64,000 nt of DNA from Climacteris rufus (taxonomy: Eukaryota > Chordata > Aves > Passeriformes > Climacteridae), in NCBI GenBank assembly GCA_013398175.1, contig VZRZ01001227.1, forward strand, positions 376,787-440,786, written 5' to 3'. The notes under the pieces were generated by a model. The model was not told where the DNA came from and ran no database searches. It worked only from the letters and a program-made list of their open reading frames with translations. Of this stretch, positions 11,408 to 24,102 are shown piece after piece. Made by a program: the position numbers and the translations under genes. Each line of letters opens with the position of its first letter. The stretch's first letter is position 1.

Positions 11408-13530
11408 GTAAGTTCAAATTTCCCATTTCCTTCTTCGTCAGGTTAAAACTCTCTGTATGGAGCTGCAAAACAAAGGTACTTCATCAGGGTCTCTCACATT
11501 TCAGGGACTTTCCTATCTGTGGGTGTGCACACAGAGCAGAGTGTTGCTCTGGGATGAAGTGGTAGGAATAACTTTAATGCCACTGGTAATCAAACATTCA
11601 CAAGCCCACCCAAATTGTTCATGCAGTTGTCTAAATCTTTCAACCAATTAGATCAGATATTTGCTGTTAACTGCCATTGAAATACTGGGTGATGGACAAA
11701 AGCAACAGCGTTACATTTTGAAGCATCCTTGTTCATACGTGAATGAAAATGTAAAGAGTATAGGAGACTTGATAGGGATAACTGTTCAACACATGGTTGA
11801 TATGTCTCCTTTATGCTTGCACCATTGCTGTCACTTGCTTCAGACCTCCTCTTACTGCATATTTCTGTGGGTGCTGTCAGCTCAGGTAGTTTCAGTTGCT
11901 TAGGAGCTGTTATAACTTTCCCATGTCCTGTTCTGTCAGTGACACCTCCTGTAAAGGAGATTTGTCACAGTGTGTTGGCTTTCACAGCTGAATCTAACTC
12001 ATTTCAGCCTCACATAGACTTTGACCATGAAGAATTTATATTATAAAAATCTGGTATTAAATGATGCTTTGAAGAGAACAACTGATCCTCCTGTAAGTCT
12101 TCATGTGTCATGGCATTACATAATAAAATAGATGAAAATACTCAGTTACAGAGTAACTTATGTTAGAACTGGTGTTCTGTCCCCAGTATATTTGTGGACA
12201 GGATGGAGCCTAAAAACAGCCTTGAAAGCAGAGATTGCACAGAACTGCATGAACTGGGGCCAAGTAGTTATTTTGGCTTGCAGTCCAGAGTGCTCTGACC
12301 TCACTGAGAATCACTGAATGGATCTTGCAGGGGTGGGAGCCATTGCCACATGTTCTCCCCCAGTCTGTGCTGGAGCAAGCGTGTTCCTGACTGGAATGGA
12401 TTAGAGTGTGCTGGAATGGCAAAGCAATCCTCATCCTCACTCTGCCTCTGCTAGGTGTATTACTGAGGAATCCTGGAAAGCTATTGGAATCACAAATTCG
12501 ATTATTTTTTTCTCGCTGTGCAAAACTTGTTTACAAATCCCCTTTGAATTAGAAGATTAATTGCAATAGTGCACAGGTATGTCAGGCCACTTCTGAGGCA
12601 GATCACTGAAGTGAATCTGGGGAGCCAGTTTGGGTGGCCTCTGTGTGTGCTTATGTGCAGGCTGTGCATAGGCTGTGCTGCACCCTGTACTTCACAGGAA
12701 ATGCTGGAGAAGGAATAGAGTTCTGCTAGTTACCTGATGGTGCCAGTGTGTGGTTTATGCACTCAAAAGATAAATGCACATACCTTTAAGAAGAAAAGTT
12801 GTAGAAATACAGTATCTCATCTAAGGTGACTAGTATCCATGGCCTTTGAAGTCTTGGAGGAAGACTGAAATCCCTGCAGTGTTAGAACCATCCTTGTGCC
12901 AGTCGAAAGGCACCTCAGGACTCTGCAGTCTGACCTCCTGCTGTAGACAAGGCCAGCACTGAATTTGGACCAGGACAATGTAATCTGATGTTGCCCAAGT
13001 AGGTCTTTGCAAACCTGAGAGGACAACCTCTCTGTGTCCCTATTTCTTGTGGCGAAAAATTTAACGTGATGTGGAGCCAGAATCTTGCCCAGTCTTTGAC
13101 CATTATCTCTTGTTCTTCCACTGTTCTTATTGCTGCTATTTGTGAGTCATTTTTGCAGAAGGTCATGAAGCATCATGGAATCTGTGTCTCCATATGGTCA
13201 TTGTCTCAGGCAGTGGCTGAACAATCTTCTTTGGTTTCCTGGAGATATTTTGAAGAGAAATGGTGATCTGCATGAATTTGAATGAAAGTTGCTTTTAATG
13301 ATGAAACTGAGCTGGCAACTACTGAACTGACAAAGCAGACTAGCACTTTGCTGCTGCAGAGAGGTTTGCTTGCTTCTCACCAGGAATTCTCTTTGGGGTC
13401 AGAGAGGAGTTAACCTTGAAAGCCAAACCTGTGCCATCATGCCTGCATTTTCTTCTTGTTAAATGATTACACAGTGAACTGTTTGCAATATATGATGATG
13501 TATTATTCTCTTAACCCATGTGCTTTGCAG

Positions 13531-13637
13531 ATGACTCTTTCCCCTCTGTCACGGTTTTGATCCGTGGGACATCTGGAAGATTTGCATGGGCCCAGCAACT
13601 CTGTCTTTTACCAAGAGGAGCTAAAGCAAATCAAAAG
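13531..13637 (+). CDS. RALGAPB: RALGAPB exon, window exon 7
   Basis: The acceptor is tgctttgcag. It encodes r285-r320, including WAQQLCLLPRGAKANQK. The donor CAAAAG|gtctct departs from the usual GTRAGT but is required by the family protein, since the next exon resumes at FVPEPRP in phase 0. Confidence 0.92.
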
Positions 13638-15215
13638 GTCTCTATCAAAGCCTGTAAAGAAATCTTTAACTTAGCCATGTTCAACAGAAATTCCACTAAT
13701 GTGAGACAGCCCCCCAGAGCTGGTGATTATACGTTAAGGCTGAGCCACGGGGCCTTTAGCTGTAGGTAATGTGCCACATCTCTGGTGACTCTTTACCACT
13801 TGTGATTAATATTAACTAGAGGCTGTTGCCTTCTAGACTTACCTGGGGGGGGAGGGCATTCTCTTTTTTTTTTTTTTTCTGAAAGCATCTTCTGCAGTGA
13901 TAGAGTAAGGCACAGTGTATTTAGTGTGTAGGTAGGAGTGTTAGTGCTAGTTTTCAGATGGCAGGCAAAGCTCTTGCAGCAGAGGGAGTGAAGTCTGGAC
14001 ATGTAGAATGCAGTGCTGTAGGGAGAACAGCTCTTCAAGGTACAAAGCCTGATGTTGCAAAGATGGCTGTAAACCTGCTGTGAAAAAAATTATCTGGATG
14101 AACTCTGGAGAGGAATAGTGGAGGAGAAATACCCCAGTCTCATTTTACAGTAAAATTTCTTACTGCAGTTGTCTAGTGGAGTATGTACTCCTGTTAGGAA
14201 AATTTCTGTCTGTGAACTTCTCCAAATCTTTAAACTCTTTCCATGACCCTCAGTAAAATAAAGGCAGTAATGCAGCTGACATGAGGGCTTGTCAGTCTCA
14301 GCTGGCATGTTTGTATTTAAATGAATATGGGCTGTGCAAATCAGCCTTTGGGAAGACCCTCGGGGATGTGTTTGGAGCTCTGCAGTCTCTGCAGCTGAGA
14401 CCCTTGGCTAAATAGTGTCAGTCCAGGTGTGCTACATCCTACACTAAAGGACAAGCCATGACCTGACTGCTGACCTCCTCACCAGTTTTAAGGGAACTTT
14501 TCTCCAACTTCAAGGAATTCTGTAACTTAATTGTTAATAGTTTTTCTCTTTTGAAATGTAAGCAGTAGTAAATAAACTTAGAAAGCAGCACTGAAGATAC
14601 AGTGGAAGGTCTTGCTGTCTTGGACCTTATGCACCTCTAAACCTGCACCTACATCTTTTGTTGCTCTCCTTGGTAACTTGAAGTTTGGCATTCCATACTG
14701 ACAGTGTAGAACATGGTGCAGTTCTGACATTGCTACTACATCATGATCCATGATGCAAGTCCTTTGGATATTCTGGCATTGCATCTCCCTCCTGACCCAC
14801 AGCATTGCTGCTCTCTGCGAGGCCTTGGCTTGTGATCATCACAGTCAGGAGGGTTGAAATGGGGCTTCTCAAACACTTGCCAGCTTTTGCTCAATACAGT
14901 TACAATGGGCTGGGAATACGATGTTGGCACGTAAGCTTGCCGTTTTTGTTGGGGTTTGCAGCTGTTTAGAGGCTAGATGGTAAACAGGGTTCATAGGTTC
15001 AACAATGGGCTGAGTTGTGTCTCTTTTTAAAATTTACAGTTACATTTTAAATTCAAGTCTATTACTTAAAAGTATTTAATGTTTTTCAGTTATGCTGCTC
15101 ACTAAGGGATTAGTGTAGTTCTTCTGGGGAGGGGAGAGGAAATGTTTTTCGTCTGTTATAATAGTGTTGTCTAGTGATACAATACTTTGAATGTAAAAAC
15201 AACTTTTTGTGTCAG

Positions 15216-15368
15216 ACATTTGTACCAGAACCTCGACCAGCTCCTAAAAATGATGTTGGATTAAAATACAGCGTGAAACACCGCCCTTTTCCTGAAGAAG
15301 TGGACAAGATTCCATTTGTGAAAGCTGACTTGAGCATTCCTGATTTACATGAAATAGTGAATGAGGAG
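15216..15368 (+). CDS. RALGAPB: RALGAPB exon, window exon 8
   Basis: The acceptor is tttttgtgtcag and the donor gtaact. It encodes 51 codons (r321-r371), including KYSVKHRPFPEEVDKIPFVK and ADLSIPDLHEIV. Both ends are at codon boundaries. Confidence 0.95.
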
Positions 15369-15970
15369 GTAACTGAGTTAATTTTGTTCTTGGGGCTTTT
15401 GTCTGTTCATGAGTCATGCACCAATGTCTTACTGTAAGTAGTTTTACTCTTTAGGTTGTCCAATTTCATATTAATGGAATAATGATCTCTGCAAATTGGT
15501 TAAATCTGTGCACTTCTCCAGAAAAATGACAATGCTTTGGATGTTATTTGGGAGGCACTGCTCAACATGTTTTATTGCTGATCCTAATATCCTTGTATTG
15601 CAGGAAACAATGGCTCGCATTTTGTTGCCTTTTCTGGGGTAATTGAAGGGGTTTTTTGAGACCTGTTTGGGGGGAAGAAGAGAATTCATGTCTCAAATGT
15701 TTTAGTTTCACAGAATCTAATGTGTTTCAGTTTCTGTTCCCTTCAATGGAAAAAGCAATAGCTGATACTTGACATTTACACAGCTCTCCTATGCAAACAG
15801 GGTGTTCAGGTGTTCGCTTGTAATGTTCCAAGAGCTTTTTGATAGTGTTCTAGTAACCATTCTGCTGGTGGATTGCAGCTGCTGCTGTAGAGCTTTCCTA
15901 AGCAATGGAACTGCTTTCTTAGTGGATCTTGGATTTTGGTGGCATCAGCAGTTCATGCAATGTTTTCCAG

Positions 15971-16180
15971 CTTGAAGAGCGACATGAGAAGCTGAGGAAT
16001 GGCATGGCCCAGCAGATTGTATTTGAGACTTCCATAGATCAGAGAAGTGAAGAGGAGTGGCGGAAGAAGAGCTTTCCTGATCCCATCACGGAGTGCAAGC
16101 CCCCCCCACCGGCACAGGAGTTCCAGACAGCACGTCTGTTCCTCTCTCACTTTGGGTTCCTCTCCTTAGAGGCACTGAAG
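15971..16180 (+). CDS. RALGAPB: RALGAPB exon, window exon 9
   Basis: The acceptor is tgttttccag and the donor gtgatc. It encodes 70 codons (r372-r441), with a charged helical start (LEERHEKLRNGMAQQ) and then the conserved FQTARLFLSHFGFLSLEALK. In phase 0 at both ends. Confidence 0.95.
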
Positions 16181-17135
16181 GTGATCTGATACTCCTTGGT
16201 GTTGTCCAATTCCTCCAGTTCCCATGTGGTCTGGCCTGGCAAAAGGGGAAAAATAAGTTTTGTTAGTGGAAGATCATCTATGACATTTCAACTACTGTTC
16301 AGCAGCAGTCTAATCAAACCAAGTGAGAGATTGCAGTCTTTCAGGACTAAGGCTGGGCCTCAGGCTGAATGTGCACTGAATAGGTGGCTGCATCTTTGTT
16401 TGCAGTGGGTGCATAAGCCATCACACTCACATGTTCATACTTGGAATAATTTCCACAACTTGAGTTAGGTTTTGGGGTAGTAATTGAAGACTCTCTGAAA
16501 TATGACTGTCATAGAGGTTCTGCTTCAGAGGTGGTTTTGCTGACGTGATTTAATCATGCATAAACACTTGGGAGTACCTAGTAGGTGTAGAGGTTGCTTT
16601 TTAAAATTAACAGTTTATAGAGGTGATCCATATTCTTAATTTGAAATTCTGCCTCTTACCTGTGGATTCTACCTTTTATTTGTTGCTTTTCCTTCCAGAA
16701 AGCTGTCAACAAAAGTAGACTATAGAGCATTTGCAAAAGTGATATCTGAAAGTGCTCAGTATTTTGCATATTATTGGTATTTAAGTTAATATGAAGTTGC
16801 ACACGTGACTGTGTGCATGGCTTTGATATTTTGAAAGCATCTGCTGCTTTTGTTTCATGTTCTTCTTGAGCAAAATATTATGTCTGTCTCATCTCACTGG
16901 CAAAGTACCACTTCTATTTAATGAGAGTAGAATGTAACAACTTGTCAACCTGTTATGCTTGCTGTTAGTCATTTACAGTAACAGAATTATACTGCATCAG
17001 AAATCCCTGTATGATTTTGCTCTTAGAGAAGGGAAATTGTCTTTTTTTATTTTAATGGATTGCTATTGAAGCCATAAAGACCTTTCAGTTAGGAAAGATG
17101 GGTTTTTAAACTGTTGAACTCTGCCTGTTGGACAG

Positions 17136-17294
17136 GAACCTGCTAACAGTCGTCTACCTCCTCACCTGATTGCACTTGATTCTGCTCTTCCTGGGTTTTT
17201 TGATGACCTTGGCTACTTGGATTTGCTACCTTGTCGTCCTTTTGATACTGTTTTCATTTTCTACATGAAGGCAGGCCAGAAAACAAGCCAGGAG
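17136..17294 (+). CDS. RALGAPB: RALGAPB exon, window exon 10 (start of GAP-like domain)
   Basis: The acceptor is tgttggacag and the donor gtaagt. It encodes 53 codons (r442-r494), including PGFFDDLGYLDLLPCRPFDT and VFIFYMKAGQKTSQE, where the Rap/Ran-GAP-like domain is expected to begin. In phase 0 at both ends. Confidence 0.95.
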
Positions 17295-19217
17295 GTAAGT
17301 GGAAGTGTAGAGTGCCAGCTAGTCTATACTGTCTTGTTTCTAGTAATTTTGAAGTGAGTAAAGCATCACTGCTAGTGATTAGAGTGCAGTGTCAGAACCA
17401 GTGTGAGCTGCAAGTCACTGCATACTCTTATTCATCTGTAGGTTGAGGTACATTGCTCACACCTAGGATGATTGTAACAAATTTAATATATTTTAAAATA
17501 TATATAAGATATGTATTAAAATATTAATAGTATTTTTATTATCTGTTCTGTCCTTATTGTCCTTATTTGTAGAGTTCAAAGATTCAGATCAGAAAGGCAT
17601 TTCAGCTTTGTTGGCTCAGCTTGCAGGGAAGGTTGCAGTTTGTTCCAGCAATGTGCAGTGTCAAGGTAGTTTGGTTTCATTTTAATGATAAACACATGTT
17701 AAAGGAGTGAAAAACTTTCTGCAAGTAAGAAAGCATTATTGCATTGTAAGTCTTTACATTATAATGTTTAAAGTCAAAGGCAATTTTTGTTAATTGGGTT
17801 ACTTTGTGCAGATCTAAACTGTGACTTCCTTGTGACCCAGAAACTCACTAAGAGGGTTTATGGGCTCATTAGAAAAGCATGTTTCTCTAGTACCTTCTCA
17901 TTCCATTAATAATTCTCATAGAAAAGAGTAGAAGGGTGGCTTCTGTAATAAATTATTGTGCTAACTCCTTGTGTCACTGTGAATGCACAGTTGACAGAAC
18001 TCTGCAGAACCTTCTGCTTCAGTGTGGGACACGATAATTCTTGAAACCAGGATCATGCTGTTTGTGACTGTTCCAAGTTTAGTTCAGAGTAGCCAACACA
18101 GAGTCCTTTCATCTGCAAAGTGAGCTATGAAACAAAATATGCTAGATTTGCCTTCAAGCTGACATGTGTTCTTGCTGAGCTAGCAGAATGTTTATATGCT
18201 CTTATGGAGCTCTTCTGTCTTCCAGCCCACACATTACTTGTTCTGAAGCATGGCTATAGCTTCAGTGTGCTCAGTAATGAGGATTAATAATGATATTTCA
18301 ATGCAGTGTATCTAGTCACTGCTGAACACTGTATGAGGCATTAGGATGGAGTGTCAGGCTACACAGAGCCTCCAGCCTGGAAACTTTCCTTCCAGCACCC
18401 ATCCCTGCAGTTTCTGCTTTGTTGGGGCCTGTGTCCCAGTGTTCTGCCCCTGCACAAGCCAAAATCATTGAAGCTTCTGCCACAAAGCAAATGTTTGCAT
18501 GGCCTGGAAAGGATGAATATACTGTCTGTTTCACCAACCCCAGTGGTTGTGGTACCCAAATCCCAAATTATCCATGTCCCTGTTTGGTGAAGGGCTGAAT
18601 TCTCACTTGGTCATAATGAGGTAAAAATTGCCTTTGCATGTGGTAACACCCCAGATCTCTCTCATAAGTAGGACTACAGTACAGTGTGATGTTTGATTAA
18701 AGTGCACACTCAATCCTGCTGAAAATTGTTTTGGAATATCTGTTTCATAATTAAGTAGGCTATGAGGCCTGCCTCTAAATCACTGTATGTCATGTACAGG
18801 TGAGTAGTGAGGGAAATACCTTTCTAGTCAAATTTTAACTCACTCTGATAGTGAAAACTGTCCAGAAAACCCTCATGTTACCTTTGGTGCTAATGCAGAT
18901 TCTGCACTGAACACTGTTTTTTCTGATGAGTGGCTGAGTCTCAAAATTGCCATTTCCAGCCATTTAATTCACTGTTTTACAGGCTCTGAAAATGCTGTCT
19001 GAAAGTCAAGTTGATTGACTAGGACATGGCCAAGCAGGATGGAAGAATGCTGAGGAGCAGGGAGCAGTGTCCATGTAGAAAGTTTGGGGTTACAGGCTTG
19101 TTCTGTAGCTTTATTTGAGCAAAACCATGTTGGTGACAAAAACGTTAATTAAAAAGCTGGGGAGGAAGGGACTTGTTTCCTGCTTCTGTACCAACATAGT
19201 GCTGCTGCTGGTTTCAG

Positions 19218-19383
19218 ATCCTGAAGAACATGGAGTCTTCCAGAATTGTGCAGCCCCACTTCCTGGAGTTCTTGCTGTCCCTTGGCTGGTCTGTTGACGT
19301 CGGGAAGCACCCTGGGTGGACTGGTCATATCTCAACAAGCTGGTCAATCAACAGCTGCAGTGATGAAGAGGGACCTGAACAAG
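19218..19383 (+). CDS. RALGAPB: RALGAPB exon, window exon 11 (GAP-like domain)
   Basis: The acceptor is gctggtttcag and the donor gtaaga. It encodes r495-r549 with FLEFLLSLGWSVDVGKHPGW, a signature found in RalGAP and related RapGAP/TSC2-type domains, and leaves one base of r550. Confidence 0.95.
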
Positions 19384-20737
19384 GTAAGACATAGCAAATG
19401 TCTTTTATAGCAGATTAAAATGTTTAGTCTCCTCTAGAAGACAGTTTTCTTGCTTCTGTATACCTGTCTGAACAGTGGCCTTTTTTTCTTTCTTATAAAT
19501 GCTGATGTTTGCTAGAAAGAAGTGTGTAAATATTAAACAAAGCTTCAAGTGAGTGTGAGCAAAACTAATGTCTGTATGTTGGTGGGAGGAAGTAGCCTCA
19601 GAAAAAAATACCTCTGGGCTATATTTTTGGAGATTTGGTGAGTCTTTATTATATTATTCCAAACCAGTATTCAGGTGAAATCGGTTACAGGTTGTTCTGT
19701 GTGTTGGTAAATAGGCTTGAAATACTGTGTAATTTTTTTTTTTTTTTTTAGTGTTCTGTAAGGAGGTTGAAAGGAGATATTGACTCATAAACTAGCCTTG
19801 TAGTCATGCTTGGTAGGAAGGACTGAAAACAAGCTGCTGTTTGTAGGTCCTGGATGTTGGAACCCACACACAGCTCTGTCTTGCTTCATTAGCTCTGCTT
19901 TTTTCCACTAGAGCAACTCCTCCCCGGGCTTGTCATCCACCACAGTTTTCCCATTCTATCACCCAAAATGATCCTCAGGGCATCAACTCAGATCCTGAGT
20001 TGCCATCCCAGCATGGGAAGCTGGAGGTTAGGTTAGCTTCTCCCTTGGGTAACTTCATCAGATTCCCTGGGAATTGGGCTGCTTTCAGTGTCACTGCTCC
20101 AAGGGCCAGAGCTGTTCTGGGTGACCTCCAGAGCCACAGCCTCTGATGGGCCACCTGAAGGCAGTGAACGGGCTGGTGTAGCTTGTTCATCGTTCTTGAC
20201 CTGGTGTTTGCATCAGGTGTGACACCATTACAACTACAGGTGCTTAAGCAGGACTTGCTCTGCTGTCCATTCACTGTGCCTTAGGATTGCCCTTCACCTC
20301 TGTCTGCAGCCAGCTGGAGGCTTGTCCCTTCAGTTATGGAATAAAAATGCAAACTGGAGAGGGCTGGAAGCGTTGGGGAGAGGTTAGAGAGCAGAGGCAT
20401 TGCTTTCTCTGAGCAATTCAGGATGGATTACCAAATGGCCAAGTCTGGATTTAATTTTGCTCTAAGGACAGGGGTCAGGCTGTGCTTTCTCAGAGGCAGA
20501 GCCCTCTGCCCTCCCTTTGCAGTGGGTTTGTCAGTACAACTGCAGAAGGCTGTGCCCTGAATTAGTGGGAGACCTGGTTTGATGTGGACTTTTCAACTTG
20601 AAATTTTTCAGCCATTTGAATGAGAGCACAGACCACTAAATAGCTGAATTAATTCAACCAGCTGGGGGAAGTAGGAACAGAAAAAGCATTCAGAGATGGA
20701 AGGGAGGAAGGGCATTTAACTTCTAACCTGAATCTGC

Positions 20738-21127
20738 TGGGGAATGGGCTGGAGCACAAGCGTGGTGAGGAGCAGCTGGAGGGGCTCAGCCTGGACAAAA
20801 AGAGGCTTGGGGGAGACCTCACTCTCTACAATTCCCTGAAAAGAGGTTGTAGCCAGGTCAGTATCTTCTCCCAGGTAACAAGTGAAAGCATGAGAGGAAA
20901 TGGCCTCATGTTGTGCCACTAGAGGTTTGAGTTGGATATTAGGGAAAATTTCTTCATGGAAGGGGTGGTCAGGCAGGGTGCCCAGGGCAGTGAAGTCACC
21001 ACCCCTGGAGGGATTTAAAAGCTGTGCAGGTGTGGCACTTGGGGACATGGGTGAGTGGTGATCTTGGCAGTGCTGAGTTAACAGTTGAACTCAATGATCT
21101 CCAACCTACACTGTTTTGTGAATCTAG
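20738..21127 (+). mobile_element. CR1 LINE 3' fragment (intronic)
   Basis: Plus-oriented CR1 3' sequence: gaggagcagctggaggggct, then ttggatattagggaaaattt, then ggagggatttaaaagctgtg, and a degraded 3' end (caatgatctccaacctacac). It lies between window exons 11 and 12. Confidence 0.85.
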
Positions 21128-22023
21128 AATCGCTTCCAGTGAGCTGTGATTAAAATACTTTCGTGGCAAGTTTCCCTGCACTACCCCCAAAACCAAATAA
21201 ATTCTTGAAGAGCTGGGTTTGGGTTGTGGTGCTGCTCCCTGAGAGCCTGTGCACTGGAGATGTGGGAACCTTTCCCTGCTGCTGAACTGTGGCTTGGAGT
21301 CTTCAACATGCCTCTGGCCACTTCTCTGTCAGCATGCTGAATTTCACTGCTCCAGTGGCTTTGCTGAGGCAGCTAGCCCAGGTACCCTTCTGTATACTGG
21401 ATCAGAGAAATAACTCATTTTAAAGTCCTTGCTAGTCTTTCTGGAGGTGACATGGGGAAAGAAAAGTGGAGAGTTTCTTTTGCTAGTGTATTGTTTCTTT
21501 CTCTCTGTATTGGCCATTTGGGATGAGGGAATGGGTGAGGACTGAGGCTCAGGAGCTTTCTGGCGTGCACTGGAGACAGATGTTTGTCTAACTCTGCTTG
21601 ACAGAGAAAAGAGAGTCTATAGAAACTGACTTGAATTCTAGAGTAGTATCAGACTGAAATTATAAATGTTGGAATCCTTTGGAAATTGAATGACTAACTG
21701 AATGATCCTGCTAGACAGAATGCTCAGAAATAGATAGCAGAGGTATTCTTGTGGCAGATGTGCTTACTAGAGTACTAGGAAATAAAAGTCAGGTACATTG
21801 GAAATGTGTTCAAAATAAAGCTACTCCCAACCCAAAATGCTTTTTCTTTCAAGATAGCAAAAATGTTTATTTGGGAAGGTTGTTAGCTGTAAGATTTGAT
21901 TCCTTTCATTTTAAAATGAGATTTGCATATTGATTTCACCTTGTATTTGAAGGTCATTTCTGAGGCAGTATGTAAAGAATAGAGCTTCCTTCTGGCTAAA
22001 CTTTCCTTTGCTGCCCATTTCAG

Positions 22024-22146
22024 ATGACCTAGTTGTCTCAGAAGATGTTGGGGCAAGTATCTTCAACGGGCAGAAGAAGGTGCTGTATTATGCAGATGCC
22101 CTGACAGAAATCGCCTTTGTTGTCCCATCACCTGTGGAGTCCCTGA
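22024..22146 (+). CDS. RALGAPB: RALGAPB exon, window exon 12 (GAP-like domain)
   Basis: The acceptor is cccatttcag and the donor gtaaga. It encodes r550-r590 with SIFNGQKKVLYYADALTEIA and FVVPSPVESL, core GAP-like domain sequence, and leaves one base of r591. Confidence 0.95.
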
Positions 22147-22802
22147 GTAAGATCTCTCTGTACATGCTCTTTACAAAAATGAAACCAACATTTTTTTGTT
22201 TGAGAACTCTTTCAGAAGCAAAACCTAAATAAACTAACTAATAGTGTATTTAGCAAAACCCTTGTCAAAAAGCTATGGATGTTGAAATAGCAGCATCCTA
22301 ATCCCTAGACTCCTTCTGATGTGGCATCTCTTCTGTGCCTTTTTCTCAGTCTGAGCCTCAGTAATGTCCAGGTGTGCATAGCAGTTTTGCTGTTGCCCAG
22401 GGTGCTTTAGGTTGGACATGTGGTTCACCATCAACTGGTGATACCCATTTCTTTCTTTTCCTGTCACATGGCATCTTTGGCACACCAGAAGTTGCCTGGA
22501 ATAAAAGGTGGTGTAGCCATAGGAAGGAGGAGATGGTATTCTGTAGGAAATTGCTGGGATGCGTGGCAGTCCATAGGGAGTGCTTTATTGGCAGTCTGTT
22601 TCTGGAATAACTGGCAGTTGTTTCCTGTTTCCTCACCTGCCTGCTTATGAGTGCTGTATTGACTTGACCATACATCTATGTATGTTTTGTTTCAAAAGCC
22701 TTACAACCTTTTTCTGGTATCAAAACCTTATATATGATGACAGCTTCAGTTTTTTGGCAGGAGAACAGACAAAACCACACCCTTTTTTCTTCTGCTTTAC
22801 AG

Positions 22803-22939
22803 CTGACTCACTGGAAAGTAGTGTCTCTGACCAAGAAAGTGACTCCAACATGGATCTGCTGCCAGGAATACTGAAGCAGCAGCCTATGACACTTGAACTC
22901 TTCCCCAATCATACAGACAATCTTATTCCCTCCCAGCGG
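22803..22939 (+). CDS. RALGAPB: RALGAPB exon, window exon 13 (acidic insert)
   Basis: The acceptor is ctgctttacag and the donor gtaagg. It encodes r591-r636, an acidic, Ser-rich stretch (SDQESDSNMDLLPGILKQ) followed by ELFPNHTDNL. This is a variable insert within the GAP-like region and ends in phase 0. Confidence 0.94.
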
Positions 22940-23713
22940 GTAAGGCAAAACTTGCATTGAAAAATGTTTGGTTTGTTTTTTTTCTCTCAAGAAGCACACT
23001 GGCAATGCTGTAGGATTTTTGATAGTATATAATCTGATTTCCTGGCATCTAGAGCTACTTATTCCTTGCTATTAATCTTTGATGTCTGCTATGGTCCTGC
23101 CAGAATTTGCAACTGCAGTAGGAGATTGCAAGTTTGCGTTACTTAAATATAAAACCTTAGACATGCTAAGTAGTAATACTCTGCATCCTGAAGTCTTGAA
23201 ATGTGTGCAGGAAAAAGTAAATGCAGTATCTTCAGAGTAATTCAGCCTCGAATCCGTGCTTGAAAGTTGAGGATGGATAGATGTGAACACTTTTCCTGCC
23301 TACCCCATTTAAAACAGTGTATCAGTTGTGTCTGAAGTACCAGAAGTTGTTTTTGTACGGTAACAAAACAGAAAAACAGAAACTCTTATATCTGTAAGCA
23401 AAGGATTTATTACTGCTGATTACTTTTTTAGAATTCACTGTATACCTACTTATTCCTTTAAGGTCTTCAAGAGCATTAAGAAAAACTTATAACTGATTCA
23501 AGGTTCAATATTTTAGTTTGTATTGAATGTAAGTAGGGTGGAGACCCAGATTGCAGTGGGTCATTCCAGCACAGCTGCCCCTGCTCCATAACTGACAGAA
23601 GTTGTACCTAGCTGAGATATGAGTGACTGAGGAGCAGCTGTGAAATACTTGTTGGCTGCATTATTGGACTCATGATATTTGCAAATGCTACTCTTCCCTT
23701 ATGTTCAAAACAG

Positions 23714-23822
23714 CTCAGTCCTACTTCTAGATCCAAGAGGATGCCTCAGGGCCGAACCATTCCACCGATGGGACCTGAAACCAAAGTGTATGTGGTCTGG
23801 GTGGAACGTTATGATGATATAG
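23714..23822 (+). CDS. RALGAPB: RALGAPB exon, window exon 14
   Basis: The acceptor is ttcaaaacag, with a weak pyrimidine tract, and the donor is gtatgt. It encodes r637-r672: a basic Ser/Pro linker, then GPETKVYVVWVERYDDI. One base of the next Glu codon is left over. Confidence 0.94.
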
Positions 23823-23910
23823 GTATGTGCAAGTTCTTACTGTTCTCTAAAGTAACAATAGGGCAGGAAACAGAGGCAAAAACTCTGTGCCTTTTTTTTT
23901 TTTTTAATGC

Positions 23911-24101
23911 TAAATCATGGAACCACAGACTGGTTTGAGTTGGAAGGGACCTTAAAGCTCATCTAGTCCCAACCCCCTGCTGGGACACCTTCCATTAGAC
24001 CAGCTCGCTCCAAGGCTTGCCCAACCTGAGCACTTCTGCGAATGGAGCAGTCTCAGCTTCTCTGGGCAACCTGTGCCAGGGCCTCACCACTCTCACAATA
24101 A
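23911..24101 (-). mobile_element. CR1 LINE 3' fragment (intronic)
   Basis: Minus-oriented CR1 3' end: aatcatggaaccacagactg, ggaagggaccttaaagctca, then tctctgggcaacctgtgcca. It adjoins a T14 run at 23892-23905 and lies between window exons 14 and 15. Confidence 0.85.
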
Positions 24102-24102
24102 A

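Noticed and set aside
12830..13170. CR1-like look of an intronic stretch
   Set aside because: A few words resemble CR1, but the diagnostic 3' end and block order are absent.
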